A stretch of 64,000 nucleotides of DNA from Zygnema cylindricum (GCA_037447655.1 JBBHKE010001715.1:1-64000), one strand, 5' to 3'. Numbered from the stretch's first letter, positions 1 through 11,613 are shown. The notes: generated by a model from the letters alone, not told the origin. Program-made: numbers and translations.

Positions 1-1000
1 TTCTTTCCTCTCGGGGTACCACCGGTCTGCCCCTCCTTTAACCGAAGCTCGGTTAGCTTAGTGCACTCTGCCATATAGTGCCCAGGTTTCTTACAAAAAT
101 GACATAAACCTTTGGGAGCCCTTGGTCCAAACTCGCCGGTCTGATTTTTCTGCTCCCTCCCCCCATAGTTTCCGACCGGTTTCCAGGAATCCTTGTTTCT
201 CCAATCGGTCGCAGTTGCGAAGGCTTGGCCACTCTTTCCTCCCCTTCGGATCTCAATCGTATTCTCCCGAACGAGAATCATCCCTATCTCTGAGTTTCAT
301 ATCCACCTTGAGTCCGGCAAGTCCAGCACACGGTTGACTATGTTGTCGAACTCATCGGGTAACTTCATCAGTAAACACTTAACCTTTTCTTTTTCACTAA
401 AATCTTTTCCCACACTCTCTAGCTCCATGAAGAGTGTAGCAAGCTCATTGCAAAAATCCAACATCCCTCCCCCTTTTATACATACTCCTTAACTTTCTGA
501 TCAGCCAACTGTTGTTGCTGAATCGTACCACTTCGGTACATCTCTATGAGAGCCATCCAAAGATCGGTTGCCCTTTCTACCTGCAAATGAGGACATGCAA
601 GTCCTTGAGTAAGATAGCGGAGGATGAAGTGCTTTGCCGCCATATTGTTGAAGTCCCAAGTATCAATATCATTCTCCTCGTTCCTCGAAATAGGTGACAT
701 GAATGCTGAACCAGTTGCTATTCGTGTGGTCATCTCCTTCTCCTTTCCTTTGTCCACCACCTCTCCTTCCTTTGTCTCCTCCGTTGAAGATGAATCTGCA
801 TCTCTAGTGAATCTCCCTCATGTAAACCCTGGAGGTATCTTAAGAGTGGATGGACGCCTCACCCGTCCACTCACTATTCCCCAAAACCGTTTCTCACATA
901 GAGCTCCTGTCATCATACTTTCGCAGTATATGAAGCCAGCTTGATTGAATATGGGCACCCTAGATGGTGGGCCCATAACGTGCTACTCTGAGACCTCCAT
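1..1000 (-). pseudogene. Copia gag pseudogene (A0)
   Basis: Gag forms the nucleocapsid shell of the retrotransposon particle. The zinc knuckle (CX2CX4HX4C, beginning C-H-F-C) is readable on the minus strand at about 105-64, and the central domain (motifs WDFNNMAAKHFIL and RSGTIQQQQLADQKVKEYV) at about 670-476. The frame is broken. By analogy with A2 the start codon would be the ATG ending at 1000, inside the LTR, but a TAG follows four codons later. A second stop with an indel occurs at about 480, where A1 reads through. This copy cannot make Gag. Confidence 0.85.
966..980 (-). other. Primer-binding site of A0 (half-tRNA-iMet type)
   Basis: On the minus strand this reads CGTTATGGGCCCACC directly after the LTR end. 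It differs from the intact family A site only in its first base (C for G). The complement is the anticodon stem-loop of initiator tRNA-Met around the CAU anticodon. Confidence 0.75.
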
Positions 1001-2007
1001 AAGACCTCAGAGTAGGCAGCTCACTCGAAGCCTCTAGGATAACCCTGACCCCTTTGTGTTTCAGCAAGAATAACTGCCACCCTAGTAGACAAAGACTCTG
1101 ACTACCTTCACCCCTGTGAAGGCAAGACTCCCCTAAGTCGATAGCAAAAAGAATCTCTGAATTTTCTCCCCTGAGCAGTAAGTTATAAAGGGTCAAAGTT
1201 GACCTTTTGTACAGAAGCTCACTGGGAGAGAGGGTCCAATCTATAAATTTTTTCTAAGTCCTATCTCTCTCTAAAACTCTATCTACTCAGGGACGACACC
1301 AATCACAATAGTGTATCGTACATAAAGGTACAGGTGCCGGTGTACTTTATGTACGGCCATTGTACAACATGGCCAATAAGCAGATACATGTCATTTTTGG
1401 ATTCGTTCCTGGAATCCTCGTAGATGCCATAATCAAATGAAATTGGGCCACGTGGTGATTGATGGGACGTCGTCCGTAAACCGCCGAAAACCCATTCTGC
1501 GATCTCGGCATGCTTCATGGTCGTCCGATTAAGTCGGATTTCAATCGTGGTCGTCATAAATACTTGCGCAATATTTGTTTCGCCTTCGAAACAAAATGCG
1601 CAATATTTGTTTCTGAACTACCGTACGTCGTACATTACAAACTGTATCTATATCAAAATATCCCGTTGAATGAAATAGTCTAAATGTTAACACGTAACTA
1701 AATATTAAACCCTGTATCATGTATCTCCGTTTTAGACTAGATGGTTAAAGCTACCGGTTGCCTTGACGGACGGCAGGTACTAGTTTCAAATCATGGGTCG
1801 GCCAATCTCATTTTGGTAAAATCTACCAACCTAATATCTGCCCCCGTAGAGATAGCACTGGCGGCCATAGCTCTATCTCCCTCTCAAACTTTCAGTGACT
1901 GCGACAAGTGTGGGAGCTAGAGAGAGGAGCTAGAGGTAGACTGCCTCTGCTTCTTTTTTGCATTTTACAAAGCCTAGAAAATACTAAAATAACCTTTTAT
2001 TTCTACA
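981..2007 (-). repeat. 5' LTR of A0
   Basis: A 1027-bp LTR. On the minus strand it starts TGTAGAAA and ends with CA at 981, next to the PBS. It shares blocks with every other family A LTR: a GAGGCAG/CTGCCTC-type palindrome near the U3 start (about 1938-1955), an antisense tRNA-like module (1733-1795), TTTGTTTCG/CGAAACAAA arms near 1580-1600, and a 3' part with AGTCTTGCC-like and AAGGTCAAC-like boxes. Confidence 0.88.
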
Positions 2008-2065
2008 TATCGTTCTCCGTATTGCACAAATATCTCTCGCGTTACGAGGGCTTCGAGACGCTCGA

Positions 2066-2300
2066 GTGGATGTTTTACACCGTTTCCGCAATATTCTATT
2101 GAGATGTGTTTTTTTATGGGAGATTCCAAGAGTGCGTCCTCCTATGTTGCCTCCTCCAGCGATGGGAGAAGAGACGTTACCAAATACGATTGTCGAACTC
2201 ACGCGGCAATTGGCGGAGAGGGACGCGCAAAATATGAGTCTCCAAGACCCCGTAGTCAAACTCACACGTTCATTGAAGAAAGGAAAAAAATCGGTAACTG
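2066..2300 (+). other. Possible exon, unrecognised
   Basis: An open frame with a proline patch (PPMLPPPAMGEE) followed by a charged, heptad-like helix (TRQLAERDAQNMSLQDPVVKL). It ends at a plausible splice donor (AACTG|GTAGGT, GT at 2301), and a good acceptor (CCATTGCAG) lies at about 2646. It could be a 5' exon of the transposase gene that follows, or an unrelated relic. I do not recognise the protein. Confidence 0.25.
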
Positions 2301-2463
2301 GTAGGTAACCGTTAACCCACACCCTCACTCCTTCTATGTACCTCTTTTAATTTCTTTACCTTTGTCTAACAACTTGCACTCTTTGTGAATGAGGCAAGGT
2401 TTTCTGCATATGTGGCTAAGCGGTGAGAAATGGTGGTCACTTATGCGTTTCAACGACGACAGT

Positions 2464-2565
2464 GTCTCGTCGCTGCTTTAGCGACGAGACTATCTCATCG
2501 CTTCTTTAGCAACGAGACTGTCTCATCGCTAAACCAGTTTGACCTTGCGATGACATACTGTCGTC
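2464..2565. repeat. Hairpin cluster of TAGCGACGAGAC-type repeats
   Basis: A perfect 10-bp inverted repeat (GTCTCGTCGC at 2464-2473, GCGACGAGAC at 2481-2490, 7-nt loop) is followed by diverged copies of the same unit (CTCATCGC, TTTAGCAACGAGAC) and a last TCGTCGCTGAAAC. The cluster lies in the interval that would be an intron if the exon ending at 2300 joins the acceptor near 2646. Similar GCGACGA-rich inverted repeats are common in subterminal regions of plant DNA transposons, so this may be a small DNA-transposon relic. Confidence 0.55.
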
Positions 2566-2668
2566 GCTGAAACACCCTAAAATCAAACGTTGTATTTTTT
2601 TTTTACAATATATTAACACCTTTTAGGGTTGTTTGTTTCCATTGCAGAATATCAAAAGGTGAGCAAGT

Positions 2669-2708
2669 GGTGGTCAGGACGGCATGCAGGTGGTCAGGAC
2701 GGCATGCA
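2669..2708. repeat. 20-bp direct duplication
   Basis: GGTGGTCAGGACGGCATGCA occurs twice in a row just upstream of the transposase remains. It is a simple local duplication and shifts the upstream reading frame. Confidence 0.75.
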
Positions 2709-2753
2709 ATTCTACGATCTATCCGGGAGACAACAAGAACCATGTCCACTTCC

Positions 2754-3599
2754 GGGTTCGGTAAGCGAAGCGTGGCCGTCATGAAGGCCTTACCGGGAAG
2801 GGGATGGAAGAAATTGCCATGGGTGACGATTGTTCACGAGGAATTGATTCAAGTTGTTTTACGATTCAAGAAAGCGGGAATAAAATTTTCGGCGTCTATT
2901 CTTAAGGAAGTAGTGGTCGACATAATTGATTGGTTGAAAAGGAATTATAAACGGAAATTTTTGACCAAGTGGGAAATGAGATAAAGTTATGTATTACAAA
3001 ACGTTGGTTACAAAGGTTCCAAGAAAAGTTCAACATAGTGACCCGTGCTCAAAAGGGAAAATTACAATTGAGTGTGGAGAAGGAGATTCATATCGAGAAG
3101 ACGGTGGCATACCACTTGGGTGTGTTGAAAAAGGGCTTCCAATCAGGTGAGATTTTGAATATTTTCCCACCTATTTCATTGCTTTGTGTCATGTTACCAC
3201 AAAATGTGATTGTCAAACTTAGTCAATGTAATATCCGTATTATTTGCACTTACAAATATTAAAGGTGGGAAATGGTTCGTCCATCGTTGTACTTACTTGT
3301 TATTTTGTGAGTTTTGTTGTTTTCTATGGGTGGTTTTTGGAAACTAGGTTTGTTCAACGAGGACTTGATTGAGAACATGGATGAAACTCACGTAGTGGTC
3401 AATATGGATAATGCTAGAACGTTGGGATTTTGGGGAGACGAGGTGGTAAACTATGCGGATGTAGCGGGTGGCGGAGATTCCATGACCCTAATGGTCCGTC
3501 TAACCAGAGGTGTCAACGCTATGATAGAGGTCCCCATGTTTATATTCACCAACAAACAATGAAGTTACCCGATACAAAAGCTACCCGACAACATACCAG
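2754..3599 (+). pseudogene. Broken DDE-superfamily transposase with an intron
   Basis: Three pieces resemble the CENP-B/pogo-like DDE transposase family. First, an N-terminal piece with GRGWKKLPWVTIVHEELIQV and KKAGIKFSASIL (frame of 2754-2984). Second, a helix-turn-helix-like piece with TKRWLQRFQEKFNIVTRAQKGKL and VEKEIHIEKTVAYHLGVLK in another frame (2969-3146). Third, a catalytic-domain piece with LIENMDETHVVVNMDNARTLG and the putative first catalytic Asp (3348-3562). A GT-AG intron at 3147-3347 joins pieces two and three in frame. After a TGA at 3560-3562 the frame continues SYPIQKLPDNIPG to a second donor (AG|GTAAG, GT at 3600-3601). The next exon, with the remaining catalytic acids, is not found. 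Faults: a frameshift near 2970, the TGA, and a missing C-terminus. The family assignment comes from motif memory, not a search. Confidence 0.65.
3147..3347 (+). other. Spliceosomal intron in the transposase relic
   Basis: The donor is TCAG|GTGAG (GT at 3147) and the acceptor ACTAG (AG at 3346-3347). Removing the 201 bp joins GFQS to LFNEDLIENMDETH through a split glycine codon with no frame change. This is the best intron evidence in the window and marks the gene as eukaryotic. Confidence 0.7.
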
Positions 3600-3620
3600 G
3601 TAAGTTTCTCTAAAATCACA

Positions 3621-4040
<420 letters not shown>

Positions 4041-5303
4041 GTGAGAAATTCGCCTACACTATTATTAAAAGAAAAAAATTCTATTGATAACAATTTCGGA
4101 TAAATAATTTGGGTTATATTGGAGAAGTTGGAAACTTGTTTTGTGGGTAGCGACCGAATCAAAGAATACATAAACCTTTATAAAATGATGAAATAATTCA
4201 AATGTGATGTTTGCAAGAAAACATGTTGAAGTTTTTTGTTAAAATTTGAAAGGTGATCAAAAAATATTTTTTTTCACTAAGAATTCACCTATATAGTCGA
4301 TTCTTGAGCCATGTAAATACTTGTTAGTGTGTGATTTTTTGCCGCACAAGCGTTGTTTTCTCGTATGTTCCTTTACCTAATCGGAACCCATAGATGATGA
4401 AAGTATACATTCAATCACATCTATACATATGATAACAAACATTAAAATTAGAGAAGCATGAAAAAATAACTAATCTTAAATAAGTGTAAAAAACTACAAT
4501 ATTAAAAGATCAAAATGATTTCCGTGGCGCCACTAAACCCTAATTATTGTTGGCATACTCAAATAAAATTGAAAACCTATGATAAATATAATAAGCATAA
4601 GTGATATTCTTACATAATATAGTATACCATTTAAGTGACATAAGCTAACATTAAAATAATCCTCACGCTAATTTTTCTTGACACTTTAAACGATTTATGT
4701 TGTCTTGGAGTACGAATCCATATTAATGTTTATAATGTTTTAGTGTAGGAAATAAAATAGTGTTACTATTTTATTTTGGGTTCAATGACCTGAAGTTATC
4801 AAAACATTAACACTAATTAACACACTTAACACTCACTTGCTTGTAACAAAATGGTTTTTTAAGCTCGGCGTAAAAATACCTCTTTTGATTAATGAAATTC
4901 AAAGATGACAAATAAAAAAAAAAATCAAAATATAAACCAAAACACTTTTATTTTGACTTCAATCATTATCTTGTGTTGTATTACTCACAAATTGAAATGG
5001 CGTAAAAAATGATTGAAGTTCGCGGAACAGTTTTAGTATTTATTAATATTGTTATAATAAAAATAAATTACATCCACTTACATGAATTTTATTTTAGTTC
5101 TATATATTTGATGTTTTATTATAATGTGGCATTTTTCAATATATATAGCTACTATATATTTTCTTTTCCCACTGTGTAGCTGTTATAATTCGTGTTCACA
5201 TAATTAACGTTTAAATATGTGAGAACAGGTTCGCAATATTTCCCCTATTATTTACTACAATAAATCAATTATGGGTGCACTTCTTCTGTTGACGTAGTCA
5301 AAG
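4041..5303. other. AT-rich stretch, no gene seen
   Basis: About 1.26 kb of AT-rich sequence with many stops in all frames. I see no coding motif, no LTR ends and no clear repeat structure. The missing 3' exons of the transposase were looked for here and not found. Confidence 0.6.
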
Positions 5304-5443
5304 GACATTTAGTGTCGGTTCTGTCCTTACCCGTCATTACATGCGTCGATCCGGTCTTGGTCTTGTCCGTACCCGTCATTACATGCGTCGGTCCGGTCTT
5401 GGTCTTGTTCGTGCCGTTCATTACATGCGTCGGTCCAGTCTTG
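5304..5443. repeat. Minisatellite, 42-bp period, about 3.3 copies
   Basis: The unit contains CCGTCATTACATGCGTCG and CCGGTCTTGGTCTTGT. Copies begin near 5329, 5371 and 5413 with a few substitutions. The 42-bp period is a multiple of three, so two frames stay open across it. There is no other sign of coding. Confidence 0.85.
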
Positions 5444-5688
5444 CCCCCCTACATAGAAGTCCTTTGGGCAATGGTCTATCTTGGTCCTACATAATTCTCG
5501 TTTGTTCTTTATTTGTTTCTACGTACTCTTTGTCGCTTGAGTCTACGTTGTTACTTTATGTCTTAATTACTTTTGTACGTTGTCGCCCTAAAGTCAATCC
5601 GTTACAATCTAACTTACGTTCGAATCTAGTCTACATACTCACGTAAAATCTTGAACACATACAATAGAATCTTGACTATGATCCTTTT

Positions 5689-5866
5689 TGTTAGTGTGCA
5701 CGAAAGAGCGCTTAGACTCGGCAGTAATTAGCACTGTGTATTATATATATAAAGTGAGTTTTCTCACTCAATGAAATCATCCCAAATACAAATCAATTTC
5801 TCTCTCCAATGCATTGATCTTTCTCTTATGTACAATTTTATGGCTTGTGCCAATACACCTCCAATA
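5689..5866 (+). repeat. 5' LTR of element D
   Basis: A short LTR of about 180 bp. Its end is fixed by the PBS at 5867 and by the repeated 3' segment at 8355-8418. The start at TGTTAGTGTGCACG is a guess from the usual TG. A TATATATATAAAG box at about 5743 fits a promoter. Confidence 0.55.
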
Positions 5867-7025
5867 GGTTATGGGCCCGACCATGCCACTTCTAATAGTA
5901 TCTAGAAGTTTGATGGCCAAAACTTTTATGATTGGTCATTTTCAGACATGCATTTTTTCAAACACGAGAAGTTTTGGGACCATTTTATAGGAATTTCAAA
6001 ACCTCATATCCTTTCCTCTACTGATACACCAGCAGAAAAAGTTACAAAAGAGTTGGCAATAGCTACATGGAAACAAAAGGATTGGGATGCGCATGCTTGC
6101 CTAGTGATGTCACTTACTAACGGGCGTACTCGTTTTATTCATGGCGCCTCCTCTTTCGCCGAGGCTTGGAGTGGTCTTCAAGCAGCTTACATTCAAACTG
6201 GATGGGCCACTCGTCGAATCCAAAAACGAGCGTTTTTAAACTTCATGAAAAGCTGAGGGAATGTATGCAAGATTGGATTGGCACAATCAAATTTTCTGCC
6301 GGAAAGTGTACCATGATAGGCGTGTATCTTTTCGACGAGGACCTCTCCTCTACCCTTTTAAGAGAACTCCTTGAAACCTTTTCCCTTTTCATTTCCTTGT
6401 TTAACAATCTAGACCAATCTATTCCCTTTCACTCCCTTTGTACAAAATTTTTGCATGAAGAGACAAAACTTCTCTCTTTTTCTGCTCCAAATCTCTCTCA
6501 TGCAAATGCTTTTATTGCTGAAAATCAAAAATCTAACTTGAGGGGGGGGTGCAGCGTTTGTTTTGCGCTTACTGCAAAACAAAAAAACATGTCGTTGAAG
6601 AATGTCAAAAATTGGCGAGGCCGAAAGCAGTCGAGGCTTCCAATCCCCCTAAAAATGGAGAGAATGCCAACTTTGCCCATGCCACATTACCAGTTCTTCC
6701 CAACCCCCCACTCCCTTCGCACCTTTCTTTCCCTCCAAATTTTCCTTATCCTTACAATTACTCCCCTTCTCCATCCTTCCCACAATCTTCTATTGCCGCA
6801 GCGCAATATGCCTCTTCAAACTCCGTTAACCCCCCTTGGCCAATCGTTTCCTCTCCACATTTCCCCTCTAATTATCCCACTCCAGTAGCTACCCTTTTTG
6901 TACTCCCTCCCTCAGCAAAATTTAGATATGGCAATGTTGCCCATCATATCCCAGATTTTGTCCCACCGGATACTCAATTTCCACAAGGGTACGCTTTTCT
7001 ATCTCAAACCCGTGCAACTGCCTAA
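5840..7025 (+). pseudogene. Copia gag pseudogene (D)
   Basis: The reading frame can start at an ATG (5840) inside the LTR end and cross the PBS. Recognisable parts are a FDGQNFYDWSF motif (the usual F-D-G-x-N-Y/F-x-x-W start of copia Gag), a UBN2-like helical domain (ELAIATWKQKDWDAHACLVMSL, then FAEAWSGLQAAYIQ) and a zinc knuckle (CAYCKTKKHVVEEC, near 6560-6600). The frame is broken by TAG at 5903 and by at least two frameshifts (about 6230 and 6550). A long proline/serine-rich segment follows the knuckle. Confidence 0.8.
5867..5878 (+). other. Primer-binding site of element D
   Basis: GGTTATGGGCCC, the same anticodon-arm complement of initiator tRNA-Met seen in family A, followed by GACC rather than ACC. 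It lies directly after the LTR end and inside the gag reading frame (read as G-Y-G-P). Confidence 0.75.
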
Positions 7026-8450
7026 TAGAAACTGGTGCTAGTCACCGCCTATCACCACGATCTGATTCGTTGACTCACCTTTCTCCTCTATCATCTCCTA
7101 TGGAGATTCGCTTTGGAGACGACCGCATTCTTCTGGCTACTCATTCTGGCGACGTAAACGTCCCTAATGCGTTTGTTCACATTCGCATCGTCTTTTTTGT
7201 ACCTAGTCTAGCTAGGATTTTCTTTTTTCTGTCAAAGTCGCCACTTCTGGTGGTTTAAAAGCTGAATTTAATAATGATATAGTAACGTTTTTTGATAGAA
7301 AAGACAACATTACTGTAGGTTTTGGCGTAACACGAGATTCTATGTATGTCCTAAAATCCTATAGTACTCCAAAGATATTTACTTTAAATACCAGCGTTGA
7401 AAGTTTTGCACTTTGGCATTTACGATATGGTCATTTAAATAGCAAAAGTTTGCATACATTGCCAAATCTTGTAATTGGACTAATTATTTTTCTAACAAAT
7501 CTTTGGATTTTTGTCACGGTTGCGTTTAAGGAAAAATGCCGCGTCACTTATTTCCCACTAGCACTACCCTCATCAATGAACCACTTGCATTTGTACATTC
7601 AGACGTGTGTGGTACCATACATACCCGTAGCTACAGTGGATCCCTTTTTGTCACTTTCATTGACCACGCCACTCGCTTTTCACAGGTGTATCCTATTTGT
7701 CATACATCTGACGCTTTTGCATGATTTCATGAATTTAAGGCGTTGGCATAAAATTTTCTTAACAAAAAAATCAAGGTCTTGCGCAGTGACAACGGTGGCA
7801 AATTTTTGTCCAACCAATTTTATGAATTTCTCATGCAACATGGAATTTTGCGTCATTTAACGGCGTCTTGGACGCCACAAAAAAACGACATTGCAGAAAG
7901 GTACAATTGAACATTACATTACATGTCATGCTCCATACTGTACTTTTCCAATTTGCCTTATGAATTTTTGGTTAAGGCTGTCGTTTGCGCAAATTACTTA
8001 TGCAATCTTTGTCCCACTAACACTTTACCTAAGTCTACTCCAATAGAAGCGTGGTCCTCTGTCAAACCAAATATACGCCACCTTAGAATCTTTGCATGTG
8101 AAGCGTGGTATAAAAACCTCCTCCAACCGGACGACAAATTGGGCGCTCGCGTATTTCGTGGCATTTTCGTGGGGTACGCTCCAAATTCCAAAGCGCACCG
8201 TATTTGGAAACCTTCTCAAAATCGCGTCATCACCGCCAAAGAAGTAGCTTTCAACGAAACGCCACTTCTCCAAACCTTGTCTCGTATGCCTTTTTTTCCC
8301 CTCTTCCCCCATTATCCGACTTTCCTTCTCTCACCCTCTATGACCCTCTTCCCCCAATGCATTGATCTTCCTATTGTGTACAATTTAATGGCTACCGCCA
8401 ATCCACCTCCAATAGACGCCACTCACGTCCCCATGTGGGATGTTATTTGA
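7026..8450 (+). pseudogene. Copia protease and integrase remains (D)
   Basis: A protease active-site relic (ETGASHRLS, E for the catalytic D) opens the segment. A GAG-pre-integrase motif (LWHLRYGHLNSKSLHTLPNL) follows near 7410, then the integrase core: HSDVCG, FIDHATRFSQVYP, VLRSDNGGKFLSNQFYEFL and an NDIAER end, spread over several frames. After this come PIEAWSSVKPNIRHLRIFAC and VFRGIFVGYAPNSKAHRIW. The last open frame runs to 8450 through the LTR remnant. No RT or RNase H motif occurs before or after the fusion point at about 8355. Confidence 0.8.
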
Positions 8451-9249
8451 CACTTTTTACTTATTTTTTCACAATATAAAGAGTAATTAACGTAAGTGAT
8501 ATCTTATTGCTTACATTATATTTTTTAAATGCCTCTTGAATTGGTTTAAGCTAAAGTAATTAAATCGTACCTGTGTTTTTAAACCGGAATTAACATTATT
8601 TATTAATTTATTCCATAGTTCAAAAGTAGGTGAAAGTAGGCCCATACAATATGCGTATTGTATGTAAAACATACAACTTGACCTTAAGACCCATATTGTA
8701 TTGGTCGCAAAATGAAAAAAAATAGTAACAGAGTTGAGTTGCACATCGATCGATAGAGAATTAGCCGTCATGTCTAAATTTTGAAAAACATTCGGACATA
8801 AAGAAAATGATGTAAGTTTTGAGGTATTTTTTATTTAAACCGTCAGATTTAGACGATCGAACGGTCGCTGATCAAAATAGCGATCTAAGAAGATCACATG
8901 AAAAGCCCATAACACAACTCATCCTACGCTTGTCAATTGGCTGAAAAATTTCGTCTAGCGGCGTGCGTTGTACTATGATCATACGTCATATTCGTATGTT
9001 CGTACAAGAGTGTGCACAAACACACTCACATATAGTATGCCTACTCTACGCAAGTTTTGTGCCAAATTTTGTGCGCCTACCAATGGTTTACAATAAAAAC
9101 GCCTACATTTGAGTTATGATTTATTCCAGATTCGAGGGCCATACTTTAGTGGCGCCGAATTAGTGTTATTAACACTAATATCGATCGACGTTGTACTATT
9201 GATTGGAATTTTTAGAATCTCACGTCCCGTAAATAATATGACAAATATG
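8451..9249. other. No gene seen
   Basis: About 800 bp between element D and the solo LTR. Short open frames only, none with a recognisable motif. It ends with the left target-site copy (9245-9249, atatg) of the next insertion. Confidence 0.55.
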
Positions 9250-10304
9250 TGTAGAAATTAATGGTTATTTTTAGGATTTTCTTTGTCTAAAATAAAATGC
9301 AGAAAAGAGCCCGAGGCAGTCTGCCTCTTACTCCTCTCTTCAGCCCCAACAGTTGTCGCAGTCACTGAAGGTTGAAATGGAAGCTAGAGCCATGGCTGCG
9401 TATGCTGCTTAGAGATAGAGAGACAAGTGGTAGATTTTGGTAGATTTACCAAAATATACTTGACAAACCCACGATTTGATCCTGGTACTTATCGTCCGTC
9501 ATGTCCAACTGTAGCCGGTAGCTTTATCCTAATAGTCTAGGATTGGTGGTGGCAAATATAAGGTTTGACTGTTATTTAAATTGTTTTACGTACACAAGTT
9601 TGTTTTACGGCATGAACAGTTTTGTAAACATAGACACAGTTTTGTATAGTACGGCGAACGGTACTCCACGAAATGAATATCGCGCATTTATTTTGACCGC
9701 GAAACAAATACCACACAATTAATTTTCGACGGCTATAATTAATTGCCGATCTAGATTGAACGGCCGTCATAGATGCCGAGATCGCGGAATGGACGCCTTG
9801 GCGGTTTTTGGTCATCCCCACATCAAATGACACGGGTTAGAATCACATTGGCCTACAGTATCTTCGGGGAATACGGGAACAAATCCAGATGTGGGAGGCA
9901 TCGACATTTTGGCCATGCCGTACAATCGATGTACATACAGTACATCGGCACCTGTACTTTTCTGTACGACACACTAATCTGATTGGTTCGTACTCTAGTA
10001 GAATAGGGTTTAGAGAGGGATTTAGGATTTAGAAAATTTGGTAGGTAGACCACTCTTTTTTCAGAGAGTTCCTGTACAAAAGGTCAACATTGACCCTTCA
10101 TAACTTACTGCTCAAGGGATCAAATTCAAAGATTCTTTTTGCTTTAGACTCAGGGGAGTCTTGTCTTTTGTGGGTTAATTTAGTCAAAGGTTTTATCTGT
10201 CACAATGGCATTTATTCTTGTGGAAACTCAAAGGGGTCAGGGTTATCCTAGGGGCTTCGAGTGAGCTGCCTACTCTGAGGGCCAATGGAGGTCTTAGAGT
10301 TTCA
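9250..10304 (+). repeat. Solo LTR, family A
   Basis: A complete 1055-bp family A LTR, TGTAGAAATTAATGG to TTAGAGTTTCA, with no internal sequence on either side. Flanks are atatg (9245-9249) and acatg (10305-10309), a 5-bp target duplication with one mismatch. Such copies arise by recombination between the two LTRs of a full element. The antisense tRNA-like module is at about 9467-9542. Confidence 0.88.
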
Positions 10305-10419
10305 ACATGTGGATCACCTACGTCCAAAGGAAAATCACCTATTTTTGATTGCGTATGGCCGTAATGAAGAAGTCATCGATGTTTTGGAGACACTTGTTTC
10401 ACAAAAAAAACAAAAATGT

Positions 10420-10955
10420 GATGATGTACGGCATAGGCATAGCCCGAGAGTACAGGTGACACGTAGCAACGCAAGTCTTTCAAAACACGAGAATGGACTC
10501 TCACGTATCATGACATATTTCGGTTCAAAGATTCGCTCAAATTAATGAAATCGTCCTTTTTTGACGGACAATTCCTCATGTCCATCGACTTGTTTTTTTT
10601 AAGTTTATTAATCTTGAAAGTACTGTGGAAGCATTGCGGAAGTACTTTATAAGTTTAGCAGTGTAGGAGTACTGGTGTTTGGAGACAAATCTAAGATATC
10701 CAAAAAAATTGATGATGTACAGCATAGGCATAGTCTGACCGTGTAGATAAAACGTAGTGGCGCAAATATTCAAAAACTCGAGATCGGACCGTCACGTATA
10801 ATAACACATTGACTTCAAAAGCTTCCTCAAACAAATGAAAGCGTACTTTTTCGACAGACGGTTTTCCATATCGATTGAACTCATTATTTTTTGGTAATAA
10901 TGTATGTACTGTGGAATTGCTGCGGAATTACTACGGAAGTATAGCACCGTAGGAG
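10420..10955 (+). repeat. Two diverged tandem copies of a ~291-bp unit
   Basis: The first copy starts GATGATGTACGGCATAGGC at 10420, the second GATGATGTACAGCATAGGC at 10711. Further matching blocks in the same order are TCACGTAT.AT.A.A, AAATGAAA.CGT.CTTTTT, CATATCGA or CATCGACTT, and GTACTGTGGAA..TGCGGAA. Similarity is moderate and gapped. This looks like an old tandem duplication or the edge of a satellite, with no coding sign. Confidence 0.7.
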
Positions 10956-11040
10956 ACTACGAGTATTGTTTTGTATTGAAGATGCTGCTGTTCAAGTTCT
11001 GGTAGCGATTTTAATACTGTTGTGTATCCGTAAGGATTTG

Positions 11041-11180
11041 CCGATAACCAATATGGGCATTTTTTCGAGTAGCTGATAATCGATATATTCGCACGATACA
11101 TCGTTATCGGTGTTATCGTCGATAAATAACCGATATTTATCGATTATTATCGGCGATAACACCGATATCGATAACTATTG
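11041..11180. repeat. TATCGG palindrome cluster (left)
   Basis: Dense TATCGG/CCGATA motifs. The clearest structure is a 14-bp perfect inverted repeat, TATCGGTGTTATCG at 11105-11118 and CGATAACACCGATA at 11154-11167. Nested inside it is a second palindrome, CGATAAATA and TATTTATCG. Related sequence occurs at 16036-16155, on the other side of element A2. Confidence 0.8.
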
Positions 11181-11613
11181 GCGATATCCGTACGAGCCGT
11201 ACACATACTTGTACGGCAAGTACATTCAACTGTACATATTATTCCCCAGACGCGCCACAGATCCCTTTCCCCCCGATTTCGGTAAAAAACCACAATGAAT
11301 AAATATATATTTTTACTATTATATAAAAAACTTATATTTTTTCAAATGAGTGCTCATGAATCGTCAAAAGATAGTGGCAGTAGGCTGCAATAAATGGCGA
11401 CAGTTTGACAGATGTGCTCGTTTCATCTGTTCGTTGATTTAAAATTTTACAATATAATTTAATTTGTTCGTTTCAATACTATAGTTTTAGAACTATAACG
11501 TATTATTTTAAATTTATTTACATTTATGTGTTGCGTTGTACGTAATAGATTTTAGTTAAACAGATAGGAAACTGATACATTACACGACATACCACGCTAA
11601 ATAAAGTAAATGT

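Larger units (their letters stand above)
1..2007 (-). mobile_element. Copia element A0, 5' part only (family A)
   Basis: This is the 5' end of a minus-strand Ty1/copia element whose pol and 3' LTR lie left of the window. Reading leftwards from 2007 there is an LTR (2007-981), a primer-binding site (980-966) and a degenerate gag. The gag and LTR align closely with the more complete plus-strand element A1 at 34545-40958. The five bases after the LTR (2008-2012, tatcg) would be the target duplication, but the partner copy is outside the window. Confidence 0.9.
5689..8418 (+). mobile_element. Degenerate copia element D lacking reverse transcriptase
   Basis: A plus-strand copia relic. It has a short 5' LTR (about 5689-5866), a PBS (5867-5878), gag, a protease motif and an integrase domain. 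The 3' part of the LTR (CCAATGCATTGATCTT to CACCTCCAATAG) reappears at 8355-8418, directly fused to the end of the integrase region. One deletion therefore seems to have removed RT, RNase H and the start of the 3' LTR. Order gag, protease, integrase marks it as copia type, not Ty3 type. Confidence 0.8.

Noticed and set aside
5312-5646. Open frames across the 42-bp minisatellite
   Set aside because: The frames stay open because 42 is a multiple of three; two frames are open at once and no domain is seen.
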